From the NCBI RefSeq assembly GCF_028743495.1, contig NZ_CP117968.1: a stretch of DNA of 64,000 nt; one strand, given 5' to 3'. The translations under genes and the position numbers were made by a program. Of the stretch, positions 7,528 through 16,236 are shown one piece after another. The DNA is from Allobacillus halotolerans (GTDB taxonomy: Bacteria > Bacillota > Bacilli > Bacillales > Alkalibacillaceae). Within the stretch, counting starts at the first letter, position 1. Each line of letters starts with the position of its first letter. Under the pieces are notes generated by a model that was not told the DNA's origin, made no database searches, and saw only the letters and a list, made by a program, of their open reading frames with translations.

Positions 7528-8574
7528 ATGTATTTAATCGAACCAAAGCGAGATGGCAAATGGGTTTATGATCCTGGCACGTCTATGGCCATTCAAGATT
7601 ATGTGAAGGACCATGTTTTTTTGGATGATGATGTGTTGTTTCCATATATGATGGAGCCGGTTGTTCAGATCGGAAAGTATCAGAATGCGTATGAGGAAAT
7701 CAATCAGCCATACATGGATGAACACGGAATTAAAATTCTGCGCCGTGTGACGGGTGGTGGAGCAATCTATTTGGATGACCGGAATATGAGCTTTTGTTTT
7801 TTAATGAACGGAACGAATGATATTTACGGGAATTACGAACGATTATACGAACCAGCAATTGAGGCATTGAAAAATTTAGGTGTAGACGAGGCATTGCTTG
7901 AACAAAAAGGTCGGAATGATCTCGTATTAGATGGCAAAAAGATTTCCGGAGCGGCCATGACGGTAGAAAAAGGCCGTGTGTACGCAGGCTATTCGTTGCT
8001 GCTGGATCCCAACTATGAAGCAATGGTGTCCGCGTTGAATCCGAACATGAAAAAAATAGAATCGCATGGCATTCAATCGGTCCGAAGTCGTGTAGGTTCC
8101 ATCCGACCATATCTTGCGCCTGAATATCGGGACATGACGGTTTGGGAATTTAGCGATTATATGATTTGTCAGTTTTTGGGCACTAATGACGTCACTGAGG
8201 CGAAACGATACGAATTAACGGAAGAAGATTGGGCGAACATTGATCAACTGACTGCTGAAAAATATCATAACTGGGATTGGAACTATGGTCGTTTTCAACA
8301 GTTCGAATACACTATGACCGAGCGTTTTCCTGTGGGGACGATGACGGTCGGGTTGACGGTCAAACAGGGGAAAGTAGCGGAATGTCAAATTACTGGTGAT
8401 TTTTTTGGAAAGAGAGATGTATCCGAAGTTGAATCAGCTCTCATTGGTGTCCGTTTACGAAAAGAAGACTTGCTGGCTGCTTTAGAGCGGTTCGACCTAA
8501 GTGAGTACTTTGGTAACATTTCAATTGATGAGTTTGTGAGCTTTTTGTTGAGCGAAAAAGTACCGACAACATGA
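7528..8574 (+). CDS. lplA2: Lipoate-protein ligase A paralogue (LplA2) of the SirTM operon
   Basis: 348-residue ATP-dependent ligase expected to attach lipoate to K56 of GcvH-L. The catalytic domain (residues about 1-240) has RRVTGGGAIYLDD, NMSFCF and the lysine motif GRNDLVLDGKKISGAAM; the C-terminal accessory domain resembles LplA (VGLTVKQGKVAECQITGDFF). It begins 3 bp after sirTM stops, with GGGGGATG as binding site. The operon-specific copy explains why the modification switch can be lipoylation-dependent independently of housekeeping ligases. Confidence 0.92.
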   Translation: MYLIEPKRDGKWVYDPGTSMAIQDYVKDHVFLDDDVLFPYMMEPVVQIGKYQNAYEEINQPYMDEHGIKILRRVTGGGAIYLDDRNMSFCFLMNGTNDIYGNYERLYEPAIEALKNLGVDEALLEQKGRNDLVLDGKKISGAAMTVEKGRVYAGYSLLLDPNYEAMVSALNPNMKKIESHGIQSVRSRVGSIRPYLAPEYRDMTVWEFSDYMICQFLGTNDVTEAKRYELTEEDWANIDQLTAEKYHNWDWNYGRFQQFEYTMTERFPVGTMTVGLTVKQGKVAECQITGDFFGKRDVSEVESALIGVRLRKEDLLAALERFDLSEYFGNISIDEFVSFLLSEKVPTT

Positions 8575-8590
8575 AGAAAGAAGAATGTAA

Positions 8591-9595
8591 ATGGTTCGTT
8601 TAGGGATCTTGGATTACGCACAAATTGATGAAGGCGGTAATGCTCGGCAAGCGTTAGCGGATTCAGTCGAGTTGGCGAAGCTAGCTGAATCACTCGGCTA
8701 TGAACGATTTTGGATGGCCGAGCATCATAACGTACCGGCTTTTGCGTGTAGCTCACCAGAAATGATGATGATGCGAATTGCCGATGCGACCGATCGAATT
8801 CGTGTTGGATCGGGCGGGGTTATGCTGCCGCATTACAGTCCATATAAAGTCGCGGAAAATTTTCGGATGCTTGAAGCGGCTCATCCAGGTAGAATCGATT
8901 TAGGAATCGGAAACACAATTGGAACGCCGATCGTTAATCAAGCGTTGAATGAGAAGAAAAAAGGAAAGCTCAATTACGAACAAAGTATCACGGACTTGAC
9001 CGAGTACTTAAGCGACCAAGTCGGAGAAGACCATCGTTTTGCGGGAATTAGCGCAAATCCAGTAATACCGACTGTCCCTCAAATGTGGGCGCTTTCTACA
9101 AGCGTCCGAAGCGCAAAAATGGCTGCGAAACTTGGCATTGGCTATACGTTTGGCCTGTTTCCTGCGCCTGGTGTCGATAAATTTGCCATTGGTGTAGAGG
9201 CTGTCGAAGCGTACCGAGCTGAATTTGAGTCGTCACCTTTTATGCCGGAGCCTACCGTGTCAATCGCGCCATTTATCGTCATTGCCGAAACGAATGAATT
9301 AGCAGAAGCATATGCTGAAGCCTTGGACTTTTGGTTGCTCGGAAAAGATCAGTTCAGTTATGTGAAGGAATTCCCTTCGGTTGAAACCGCGAGAGCTTAC
9401 AACTACTCGGACGAAGAAATTTCCACGATTGAAGAGAACCGAACACGCATGATTGTCGGCGACCCAGCTCGAGTCAAAGAACAACTGGAAGGTTTGATTC
9501 AAGATTTCAAAGCCGATGAAGTATTGCTGATTCCATTGATGCCAGGAATCGAAGTGCGTAGGCGAGCGATTGGATTATTGGCTGAGTTGTTTTGA
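8591..9595 (+). CDS. Luciferase-like (LLM class) flavin monooxygenase of the SirTM operon
   Basis: 334-residue TIM-barrel flavoenzyme, YhbW/bacterial luciferase-like. It starts VRLGILDYAQIDEGGNARQA and has RFWMAEHHNVP, RVGSGGVMLPHYSPYKVAE and LGIGNTIGTP, typical of the family. It uses reduced FMN and oxygen; the substrate is unknown. Last gene of the operon, 16 bp after lplA2, followed by a clear terminator. LLM and OYE genes accompany extended SirTM operons elsewhere, so a role in oxidative or electrophile stress is inferred from context. Confidence 0.88.
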   Translation: MVRLGILDYAQIDEGGNARQALADSVELAKLAESLGYERFWMAEHHNVPAFACSSPEMMMMRIADATDRIRVGSGGVMLPHYSPYKVAENFRMLEAAHPGRIDLGIGNTIGTPIVNQALNEKKKGKLNYEQSITDLTEYLSDQVGEDHRFAGISANPVIPTVPQMWALSTSVRSAKMAAKLGIGYTFGLFPAPGVDKFAIGVEAVEAYRAEFESSPFMPEPTVSIAPFIVIAETNELAEAYAEALDFWLLGKDQFSYVKEFPSVETARAYNYSDEEISTIEENRTRMIVGDPARVKEQLEGLIQDFKADEVLLIPLMPGIEVRRRAIGLLAELF

Positions 9596-9604
9596 TAATA
9601 AATA

Positions 9605-9653
9605 AAGCAAGAGGGAATGAGTGGTGAGCTCGATTCTTCTCTTGCTTTTTTTG
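9605..9653 (+). terminator. Terminator of the SirTM operon
   Basis: AAGCAAGAG and CTCTTGCTT pair around a 28-nt loop and are followed by a T run. Confidence 0.85.
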
Positions 9654-9663
9654 CTTATAGAAG

Positions 9664-9890
9664 GGTTGCGCTAAATAATTAAGCGGCTGCACTGCATAAT
9701 TCGGCGGCTTCGTCACATAATTAAGCGGCTTCATCGTATAATCCGGCGGCTAGCGCCTAGAAATCAACGGCTAGAACAGATAATTCGGCGGCTAGAGCCG
9801 ATTATTCAACGGGTGGAATAGATATTTGAGCGGCTGCACCAAAGGATTAAGCGGCTCCATCACTTAAAAGCAGCTACACTACTAATTCAC
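9664..9890. repeat. 21-bp tandem array 1 (AAGCGGCTnnANCnnATAATT type)
   Basis: About ten degenerate tandem units, mostly exactly 21 bp (two units differ by 1 bp), fill the gap between the convergent SirTM operon and the MFS gene. The constant part is (AA/CG)GCGGCT followed by a variable stretch and ATAATT. It contains ATTCGGCGGCTTC, which occurs exactly, inverted, in array 4 at 30.5 kb. No gene is visible in the interval. Confidence 0.85.
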
Positions 9891-9921
9891 ACATCTAATA
9901 GAGAGCTTTCAATGGGGCCCC

Positions 9922-11301
9922 TTACCGGAACGATCGATCCTCTCTAATAAACATCGAAAGTACAACACCGACAAGCGCAAGTACAGCCATCACAATAAAC
10001 GCATACGTCGTTCCCCAATAGGTGCCAACTTTATATGGAGCATCCATCGTGGAAGTCGTCACACTAATGATGGTCGTAAGGACAACAATGCCGAATGTCA
10101 TTGCGAATTGGCGGACGGTGTTGACGATTGCCGAGCCATGTGCGATGTCTTGGTCATTCAGGGCATTCATTCCCATGGTCACCAAAGGCATGAGCGTCAA
10201 TCCGAAGCCAATCATGAAAAGACAGAAATAAATGGCAATCCAATATGGAGAATCCTGCATTCCCACAGTATTCAGTAGAATCAATGAAATAAACGTACAG
10301 CTAAATCCAACGATGCTGATCATTTTCCCGCCATACCGGTCATACAAGTTTCCAGAAACAATGGTAACAATCGATAGAATAATCGTGCCCGGAACTAAAA
10401 TGAATCCGGATAAAAAGGCGCTGGCATCAAGAACATCTTGCGCAAACATCGGTAAAATTGTCTCGGCAGATAATAGCAGCATCATGTTGATGAAAATTAA
10501 CAATAACGCCAAGCGGAACGTCGAATGCTTGAATAATTTGATGTTCAAAACCGGCAAACGCAAATTCAATTGGCGACGGATAAACAAGATAATCGTAAAG
10601 GCGCCAATAACAACCGGTGCAATAACGAGCGGATCGGCAAAACCAGTCACACTAATCCGACTTAAGCCGAAAATAAACACCGAGAAACCGATTGCTGAAA
10701 GAGCGATTGAAACAAAGTCCATTTTTTCCTCTTGTTTATCCAGCACATTTTTCATTTTAAAAGCAGCCAGGATGAGCACGATCGCCACAATCGGAAGCAG
10801 CATCCAATGAAGTGAACGCCATCCCAAATAGTCGATGACGATACCGGAAAGGGAGGGAGCTGAAGCGGGTGCGACATTGACGACTGCGCCTAAAAGCCCC
10901 ATCGCAAATCCTCTTCGCTCATACGGAAAAACTTTTAACAGAATGGTTTGCACTAAAGGAAGCATGATCCCCGCACCAACGGCTTGAATGACCCTCGATA
11001 AAATCAATGTTCCAAAGTTCGGTGAATACCCACCAATAATCATTCCAATAACTAAACAACTGAGCGAAAAGACGACAAGCGTTTTTGCTTTATATGTATT
11101 CGATAAATAACCGGTCATTGGAATGAAGACGATTGTCGTCAGTAAGAAGGCCGTTGTCAGCCACTGGACCTGTGTCGCGTTGACCCCAAATTCATCCATG
11201 ATGGTCGGATAGGCGGTAATTAATAAAAATTGACTGAACGTAAATAAAAACGCTGTTGCCATGATCACAACAACGACGGCTTTATGTTCGATTTTTTGCA
11301 T
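9922..11301 (-). CDS. MFS drug:proton antiporter, DHA2 (EmrB/QacA-like) family
   Basis: 459-residue membrane protein with many hydrophobic segments. It has MTGYLSNTYKAKTLVVF after the second segment (motif A region) and the motif C-like GAGIMLPLVQTILLKVFP, as in proton-driven multidrug exporters. A second ATG (11301) is chosen over ATG 11322 because GGGGG lies upstream of it. No dedicated regulator is adjacent. Its 3' end faces repeat array 1. Substrate cannot be predicted. Confidence 0.85.
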   Translation of the reverse strand: MQKIEHKAVVVVIMATAFLFTFSQFLLITAYPTIMDEFGVNATQVQWLTTAFLLTTIVFIPMTGYLSNTYKAKTLVVFSLSCLVIGMIIGGYSPNFGTLILSRVIQAVGAGIMLPLVQTILLKVFPYERRGFAMGLLGAVVNVAPASAPSLSGIVIDYLGWRSLHWMLLPIVAIVLILAAFKMKNVLDKQEEKMDFVSIALSAIGFSVFIFGLSRISVTGFADPLVIAPVVIGAFTIILFIRRQLNLRLPVLNIKLFKHSTFRLALLLIFINMMLLLSAETILPMFAQDVLDASAFLSGFILVPGTIILSIVTIVSGNLYDRYGGKMISIVGFSCTFISLILLNTVGMQDSPYWIAIYFCLFMIGFGLTLMPLVTMGMNALNDQDIAHGSAIVNTVRQFAMTFGIVVLTTIISVTTSTMDAPYKVGTYWGTTYAFIVMAVLALVGVVLSMFIREDRSFR

Positions 11302-11452
11302 GCATGTTTGACCCCCGATCATTCATTTTGGGAAAGATCTTTTATGTATCGTTCATCAGTAGCTTCATTATTACATACACCTCACTATTCGTCTAATAGG
11401 GATTCATTACCGTTTGTAGCAACAATAAATATATTAGAAACTAACATAGTAA

Positions 11453-11740
11453 ATGGAGAAAAAGAGAGTATCTCCCTTCACAATAGATTTAGTTTCAAAT
11501 AAAAAACCAGAAGTTACTACTGAGAAGGAACAAATAGACGAAGATGATAAAAATTCTAAAAAATCCACAACGTCAAGTGATGACTTAGATAGTATAATGA
11601 CCACACATGGAATTTATCTAAGAACAGAAACTCAAGACTGGGGAGTAAATATGGGGTGTTATCTTGAAAAACATATCTATTGTACTTATTACATTTATGT
11701 TGATGGGAGGCTGTGGAAGTCCAAAGCAAGATGCAATTGA
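11453..11740 (+). pseudogene. Doubtful polar open frame, possible gene remnant
   Basis: An open frame with a Lys/Asp/Ser-rich segment (TTEKEQIDEDDKNSKKSTTS) followed by DSIMTTHGIYLRTETQDW. It has no ribosome binding site and overlaps the lipoprotein gene that starts at 11664. It may be the tail of a lost exported protein; I do not recognise it. Upstream 11323-11452 holds no other gene. Confidence 0.25.
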
Positions 11741-12038
11741 CAGTTTATCTTCACCTTTAAAGGAGTATTTTATCCTCTACGTGTTCGTTGAAAATGAGGA
11801 GCAAATAGAAAAGCTAGGAATAAACTTCAAAGAAGATCTAAGTGAAGAAAGTCGCCATAGTGAAGGAATATTTCATTGGGATAGAGAACATGCAAATTAC
11901 TCAGAGGTTTTGGAGGTAGATGATTACCCAACGTTTATCATCTTCAATGAAAACGAACTATTATTTAAATCAACGAGCATTGAAGAAGTAGACAGTTTTC
12001 TTGTTAATAATGAGCCTTTAGGAGAATATAACAGGTAA
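11664..12038 (+). CDS. Small predicted lipoprotein of unknown function
   Basis: 124-residue product starting at TTG with GGGGTG 8 bases upstream. The N terminus is a short lipoprotein signal (MKNISIVLITFMLMGGC) with Cys17 as the lipid-attachment residue. The mature part contains YFILYVFVENEEQIEKLG and DYPTFIIFNENELLF, which recall a thioredoxin-fold lipoprotein lacking the CXXC pair, but similarity is weak. Codon use is AT-rich compared with neighbours. Monocistronic by position. Confidence 0.6.
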   Translation: MKNISIVLITFMLMGGCGSPKQDAIDSLSSPLKEYFILYVFVENEEQIEKLGINFKEDLSEESRHSEGIFHWDREHANYSEVLEVDDYPTFIIFNENELLFKSTSIEEVDSFLVNNEPLGEYNR

Positions 12039-12124
12039 TCATTCACCTACTTCAAGCATCGCTTATTATTCCACCACAATTTCCTTCGCTCACACGAACA
12101 AACATTCGATTCGACATAAAAAAT

Positions 12125-12134
12125 ATGGTATAAT
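12125..12134 (+). promoter_or_regulatory. Extended -10 promoter of the small toxin-like gene
   Basis: TGG-TATAAT (hexamer 12129-12134) starts a transcript whose 5' part, GACAAGGTGTGGGCT (12156-12170), is complementary to AGCCCACACTTTGTC (12384-12398) beyond the gene, with one mismatch position. Confidence 0.5.
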
Positions 12135-12214
12135 GAAAAGGAATAGCAAAGTACGGACAAGGTGTGGGCTTCCTTTTTCTTTCCGTCTTCTCAGGCGAGA
12201 AAGGAGGGTTGCCT

Positions 12215-12367
12215 ATGGACAAGGTTTATTCGTGGTTGTTACTGCTTATAGTAGTATCAATCACGATAAACGTCCAATTTATCCTAGTACCGCTCATTTT
12301 CATCATAAATGGCGGGAAAAGAAACACACCTTGCTTCCGCAAAAAGCAAGGTGTGAAGAATAGTTAA
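12215..12367 (+). CDS. 50-residue hydrophobic peptide, candidate type I toxin (holin-like)
   Basis: ATG 12215 has AAGGAGGG 8 bases upstream. The peptide has one long membrane segment (residues about 6-37) and a basic tail (GGKRNTPCFRKKQGVKNS). Three features match type I toxin genes of Firmicutes: a small single-span membrane peptide with basic tail, 5'-3' pairing of the transcript (12156-12170 with 12384-12398), and a terminator-like hairpin on the opposite strand inside the coding end. Sequence family not recognised with certainty, so toxicity is inferred. Confidence 0.6.
   Translation: MDKVYSWLLLLIVVSITINVQFILVPLIFIINGGKRNTPCFRKKQGVKNS
12316..12355 (-). terminator. Antisense terminator inside the toxin-like gene
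   Basis: CACACCTTGCTT and AAGCAAGGTGTG form a 12-bp stem (12325-12355). On the minus strand the stem is followed by TTTCTTTTC. This would end an antisense RNA covering the 3' part of the toxin transcript. I could not pick its promoter with confidence. Confidence 0.5.
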
Positions 12368-12416
12368 TCGCCAGTGTATAAACAGCCCACACTTTGTCTT
12401 GAGCTATTCTGCAAAT

Positions 12417-12508
12417 AGGGTGGAATGAATACATTCTGCCCTACTTTGCGTTAGGGATGCCTTGTTAAAATGGTTCCCTATTTGAATGTTATTTAACAGA
12501 TAACATTC
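12417..12508. other. Three consecutive stem-loops in the intergenic region
   Basis: Stem A (12417-12442) is an 11-bp helix AGGGTGGAATG/CATTCTGCCCT with an AATA loop. Stem B (about 12452-12480) pairs TAGGGA with TCCCTA. Stem C (12484-12508) pairs GAATGTTAT with ATAACATTC. None is followed by a clear T run. The remaining 12509-12857 shows only short coding traces on the minus strand and no supportable gene. Confidence 0.5.
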
Positions 12509-12857
12509 ATATTCTCTATATTTAATATATCGTTTGGGGAAAGATGTGTCAATCAGTTCACACCTTTTTGTTCAACGTCATCGCGTCTTCAATAAGCGAT
12601 TTAAGGATTTCCTGCATAATGTCTTCCATCATTTTTAATTTGTTATGTCTTATTGTTTACCGAAGCCTTCCAACAATTCTTTGGTGTCCTTTTCCTGTAC
12701 CTCGTTTCCTTTATAAAGACAAAGATTAACATGGTGTTTGACGCTTTGTAAGTAATATACTAACCCAACATAAGCACAAGTCGGCATTTTCATTTTCTCA
12801 ATCCGAGCATAATGGACTTTTGAAATTGGAAAAATTAAAGAACATAAGAGTTTATTA

Positions 12858-12893
12858 TTGACTCATATACTGTGCGGGGGTATAGTATAAATA
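12858..12893 (+). promoter_or_regulatory. csoR-copA promoter with CsoR-type operator
   Basis: TTGACT (12858-12863) and TATAGT (12881-12886) are separated by 17 bp. The spacer holds ATACTGTGCGGGGGTATAGTAT, an imperfect inverted repeat ending in GGGGGTAT, the G-tract/AT half-site typical of copper-sensing CsoR operators. Binding there would block RNA polymerase, giving copper-induced expression. Confidence 0.7.
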
Positions 12894-12915
12894 GAAACGA
12901 AAGGAAGTGATGATC

Positions 12916-13218
12916 TTGGATAATTTCCTACATGATCACCCAATACAACCACGAACGAAAGATGAAAAGCAAGCGGTCATCAATCGCTTGAAACGAATAG
13001 AAGGTCAAGTACGAGGCATTCAAAAAATGGTGGAAGAGGATCGCTATTGTATGGACATTTTGGTTCAGATCAGTGCGATTCAATCCGCCTTGAAAAATGT
13101 TGGCTACTCGGTCACCGAGCGACATATCAAGCACTGTGTCAGTGATGCGATTAAACAAGGTGAAGGGGAAGACACCATCGATGAATTGATGAGTGTGATG
13201 AGACAGTTTTCCAAGTAA
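12916..13218 (+). CDS. csoR: Copper-sensing transcriptional repressor CsoR
   Basis: About 100-residue all-helical CsoR/RcnR protein. It contains INRLKRIEGQVRGIQKMVEE, then the copper ligands Cys in RYCMDILVQ and His/Cys in RHIKHCVSDAI, matching the Cys-His-Cys copper set. TTG 12916 is the best start (AAGGAAGTGA 8 bases upstream); an in-frame ATG at 12910 is too close to the site. It lies 12 bp before copA behind a CsoR-type operator, so it represses its own operon and releases it on Cu(I) binding. Confidence 0.92.
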   Translation: MDNFLHDHPIQPRTKDEKQAVINRLKRIEGQVRGIQKMVEEDRYCMDILVQISAIQSALKNVGYSVTERHIKHCVSDAIKQGEGEDTIDELMSVMRQFSK

Positions 13219-13230
13219 GGGGGGACTACA

Positions 13231-15615
13231 ATGAGCGAAGCAAAGCATGAAACAATTGGTGTAACGGGAATGACCTGTGCCGCCTGTTCAAGCCGTGTCG
13301 AAAAAGTGCTGAACAAAATGGACGGCGTAGAAGCACAAGTGAATTTGACAACTGAAAAGGCATCGATCGATTATGATCCGGAGAAGACGTCCTTTGATGA
13401 TATCACGAGTAAAATCGAACATATTGGTTATGGGGTATTAACCGAAAAAGTTGACTTAGATGTTTTTGGCATGACGTGTGCGGCTTGTTCCAATCGGATT
13501 GAAAAAGTATTGAATAAGCAAGAGGGGGTATCGGAGGCTTCCGTCAATTTGACGACAGAAAGTGCAGCCATCGAGTATAACCCTGGCTTGGTCGACATTC
13601 AAAACTTGATTGAACGGATCCAGAAGCTGGGCTATGATGCGAAACCGAAAGCTGAAGCAGAAGAGAAGAAATCATATAAAGAAGAAGAATTGAAGAAACA
13701 GAAGACGAAATTGATTGTTTCAATCATTCTTTCAGCACCTTTATTGGTGACAATGCTTGTGCATCTATTCAACATGACGATCCCAGCAATTTTCATGAAT
13801 CCGTGGTTTCAATTTGCCTTGGCGACACCGGTTCAATTTGTGATTGGCTGGCAATTTTATGTTGGAGCCTATAAGAACCTCCGGAATGGCGGAGCGAATA
13901 TGGATGTGCTTGTTGCATTAGGGACAAGTGCTGCGTATTTTTATAGTTTATATGAATCGTTCAAGACAATCGGAAACCCAGGATATGAACCACATTTATA
14001 TTTTGAAACAAGTGCGATATTAATTACCTTAATTTTATTCGGAAAATATTTGGAAGCGAGAGCGAAAAGTCAAACAACCAACGCGCTTTCTTCCTTATTG
14101 AATTTACAGGCGAAAGAAGCACGCGTCATTCGACATGGTGAGGAAGTCATGATCCCGGTTGAGGAAGTCGATGTAGGCGACCGTTTAGTCGTTAAACCGG
14201 GTGAAAAAATACCCGTAGACGGTACCGTTGTGAAAGGCCGTACGTCTGTTGATGAATCCATGATCACCGGTGAATCGATTCCAATCGAAAAAGAGATTGG
14301 CACCGGTGTCATCGGATCGACCATCAATAAAAACGGATCGATCGAAATGGAAGCAACGAAAGTCGGAAAAGACACCGCATTGGCATCCATCGTTAAAGTG
14401 GTGGAAGAAGCACAAGGGTCCAAAGCGCCGATTCAGCGGTTGGCCGATGTCATATCAGGCTATTTTGTTCCGATTGTCGTCGGGATTGCGATTTTGACGT
14501 TTATCGTATGGATTACCCTAGTCCAGCCAGGTCAACTCGAGCCGGCATTAGTCGCATCGATTGCCGTTCTCGTCATTGCTTGTCCGTGTGCATTAGGACT
14601 CGCGACACCAACTTCGATTATGGTAGGAACCGGTCGTGCTGCAGAAAGTGGCATTTTATTCAAAGGTGGCGGTCATTTAGAACGTACACATGAACTGGAC
14701 GCCATTGTATTGGATAAGACAGGTACGATCACCAAAGGGAAACCGGAAGTCACTGATTTTACGGGTGATCAAGAGACGTTACAGTTATTGGCGAGTGCGG
14801 AAAAGGGTTCTGAACACCCACTAGCCGAAGCCATTGTTGCTTATGCGACTGAACGAGAAAGTGAATTTGTCAATGTGGACGAATTCAGTGCGATCCCAGG
14901 GCACGGGATTCAAGCAACGATTGGCGGAAAACAAATTCTCGTCGGTAACCGAAAATTGATGAATGACCACGATGTGATAGTTTCTGACTATGAAGATGAC
15001 ATGATCCAACTCGAAACAGATGGAAAAACAGCCATGTTGATTGCGGTTGATGGTGAGTACCGTGGAACAATCGCCGTTGCGGATACGATTAAAGAAACTG
15101 CTCCTCAAGCCATTCGTGAACTGCAAGAGCAAGGTCTTGAAGTCATCATGCTGACCGGCGATAACGAACGAACCGCTCAAGCCATCGCCAGACAAGTAGG
15201 TATCGATCAAGTCATTGCTGAAGTTTTACCGGAAGAAAAGGCTGATAAAGTCAAAGAAATTCAATTACAGGGTAAAAAAGTCGGCATGGTCGGAGATGGT
15301 GTGAACGATGCACCGGCATTGGTGACTGCGGATATTGGGATTGCGATTGGCACAGGGACTGAAGTAGCAATTGAAGCAGCAGATGTCACGATTCTCGGTG
15401 GCGAATTACTGCTTATTCCAAAAGCCATCAAAATCAGCCATGCATCCATCCGAAATATTCGTCAAAACCTATTCTGGGCATTCGGCTACAATACAGCAGG
15501 CATCCCAATAGCAGCTGTCGGACTTCTTGCTCCATGGGTTGCCGGTGCAGCGATGGCCTTAAGCTCAGTCAGCGTCGTTACCAACTCACTCCGTTTGAAA
15601 CGGGTGAAATTATAG
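13231..15615 (+). CDS. copA: Copper-exporting P1B-type ATPase CopA
   Basis: 794-residue membrane ATPase that pumps Cu(I) out of the cell. Two N-terminal heavy-metal-associated domains carry GMTCAAC (about residues 13-19 and 81-90). The transmembrane Cys-Pro-Cys motif is in IACPCALGLATP (about 450). The phosphorylation site is DKTGTITKG (about 495), followed by SEHPLAEAI and the hinge GDGVNDAPAL. GGGGGAC-type site precedes ATG 13231. Middle gene of csoR-copA-copZ. Confidence 0.95.
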   Translation: MSEAKHETIGVTGMTCAACSSRVEKVLNKMDGVEAQVNLTTEKASIDYDPEKTSFDDITSKIEHIGYGVLTEKVDLDVFGMTCAACSNRIEKVLNKQEGVSEASVNLTTESAAIEYNPGLVDIQNLIERIQKLGYDAKPKAEAEEKKSYKEEELKKQKTKLIVSIILSAPLLVTMLVHLFNMTIPAIFMNPWFQFALATPVQFVIGWQFYVGAYKNLRNGGANMDVLVALGTSAAYFYSLYESFKTIGNPGYEPHLYFETSAILITLILFGKYLEARAKSQTTNALSSLLNLQAKEARVIRHGEEVMIPVEEVDVGDRLVVKPGEKIPVDGTVVKGRTSVDESMITGESIPIEKEIGTGVIGSTINKNGSIEMEATKVGKDTALASIVKVVEEAQGSKAPIQRLADVISGYFVPIVVGIAILTFIVWITLVQPGQLEPALVASIAVLVIACPCALGLATPTSIMVGTGRAAESGILFKGGGHLERTHELDAIVLDKTGTITKGKPEVTDFTGDQETLQLLASAEKGSEHPLAEAIVAYATERESEFVNVDEFSAIPGHGIQATIGGKQILVGNRKLMNDHDVIVSDYEDDMIQLETDGKTAMLIAVDGEYRGTIAVADTIKETAPQAIRELQEQGLEVIMLTGDNERTAQAIARQVGIDQVIAEVLPEEKADKVKEIQLQGKKVGMVGDGVNDAPALVTADIGIAIGTGTEVAIEAADVTILGGELLLIPKAIKISHASIRNIRQNLFWAFGYNTAGIPIAAVGLLAPWVAGAAMALSSVSVVTNSLRLKRVKL

Positions 15616-15647
15616 ATCAACCCCTGCTTTAAAAGGAGGTGAAATAA

Positions 15648-15851
15648 ATGGAACAAACACTTAACGTTCAAGGCATGACATGCGGTCACTGCAAAATGTC
15701 CGTCGAAAACGCTTTGAATAACTTAGAAGGCGTCCAAACAGCAGAAGTAAACCTTGATGCTGGTAATGTCGCCGTTACTTACGATGAAGCCAAAGTCAAC
15801 CAAGAAGCGATGAAAGAAGCCATCGAAGATCAAGGCTATGACGTTGAATAG
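15648..15851 (+). CDS. copZ: Copper chaperone CopZ
   Basis: 67-residue ferredoxin-like HMA protein with MxCxxC motif GMTCGHCKMSVENAL near residue 9. It carries Cu(I) in the cytosol to CopA. Strong AAAGGAGGTG site. 32 bp after copA, last gene of the operon, followed by a terminator. Confidence 0.95.
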   Translation: MEQTLNVQGMTCGHCKMSVENALNNLEGVQTAEVNLDAGNVAVTYDEAKVNQEAMKEAIEDQGYDVE

Positions 15852-15857
15852 TATACG

Positions 15858-15895
15858 AAAGCTGGTTTTCTATTGATGAAAGCCAGCTTTTTTTG
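15858..15895 (+). terminator. Terminator of the csoR-copA-copZ operon
   Basis: AAAGCTGG and CCAGCTTT pair, followed by a seven-T run. Confidence 0.9.
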
Positions 15896-15991
15896 TAGAG
15901 AAAAATTCTGTAGGTAAAAAATTCATACTATTCACATCAATCCTCTACAATGCTAAGATAGAGTAAGCTGAAAACCAATGGGGGAAATCCA

Positions 15992-16165
15992 ATGAAAGAC
16001 TATCATTGTTGTGCGACCTGCATTCACTTTGAAGTATACAGAACCGAAGACGGCCGTCCAAAAACTCGCTGCAGTCGTTTAGGCTATGACACAGACCCAA
16101 CCTATAAATTCAATTGCTGGACTCCAAAAGATCGAATTAAAAAGTTGATGGAGAAAGAAAAGTAG
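15992..16165 (+). CDS. Small Cys-rich protein, likely zinc-binding
   Basis: 57-residue product starting MKDYHCCATCIHFEVYR, with further Cys in TRCSRLG and FNCWTPKDR and a basic tail. Cys-Cys-x2-Cys-x-His plus two more Cys suggests a metal-binding knuckle. A GGGGGAAA site precedes the ATG. It sits alone between the copZ terminator and its own terminator. I do not recognise a named family; the nearby copper and cadmium genes make a metal role possible but unproven. Confidence 0.7.
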   Translation: MKDYHCCATCIHFEVYRTEDGRPKTRCSRLGYDTDPTYKFNCWTPKDRIKKLMEKEK

Positions 16166-16195
16166 GGTGAATCCTTTAGTGGATTCGCCCTTTTA
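16165..16195 (+). terminator. Terminator of the Cys-rich small gene
   Basis: GGGTGAATCC and GGATTCGCCC pair (one G-T), followed by TTTTATT. Confidence 0.85.
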
Positions 16196-16236
16196 TTATG
16201 TTTTGTGTTTTTAACATAGGCGTCAATCGCAAAAGG

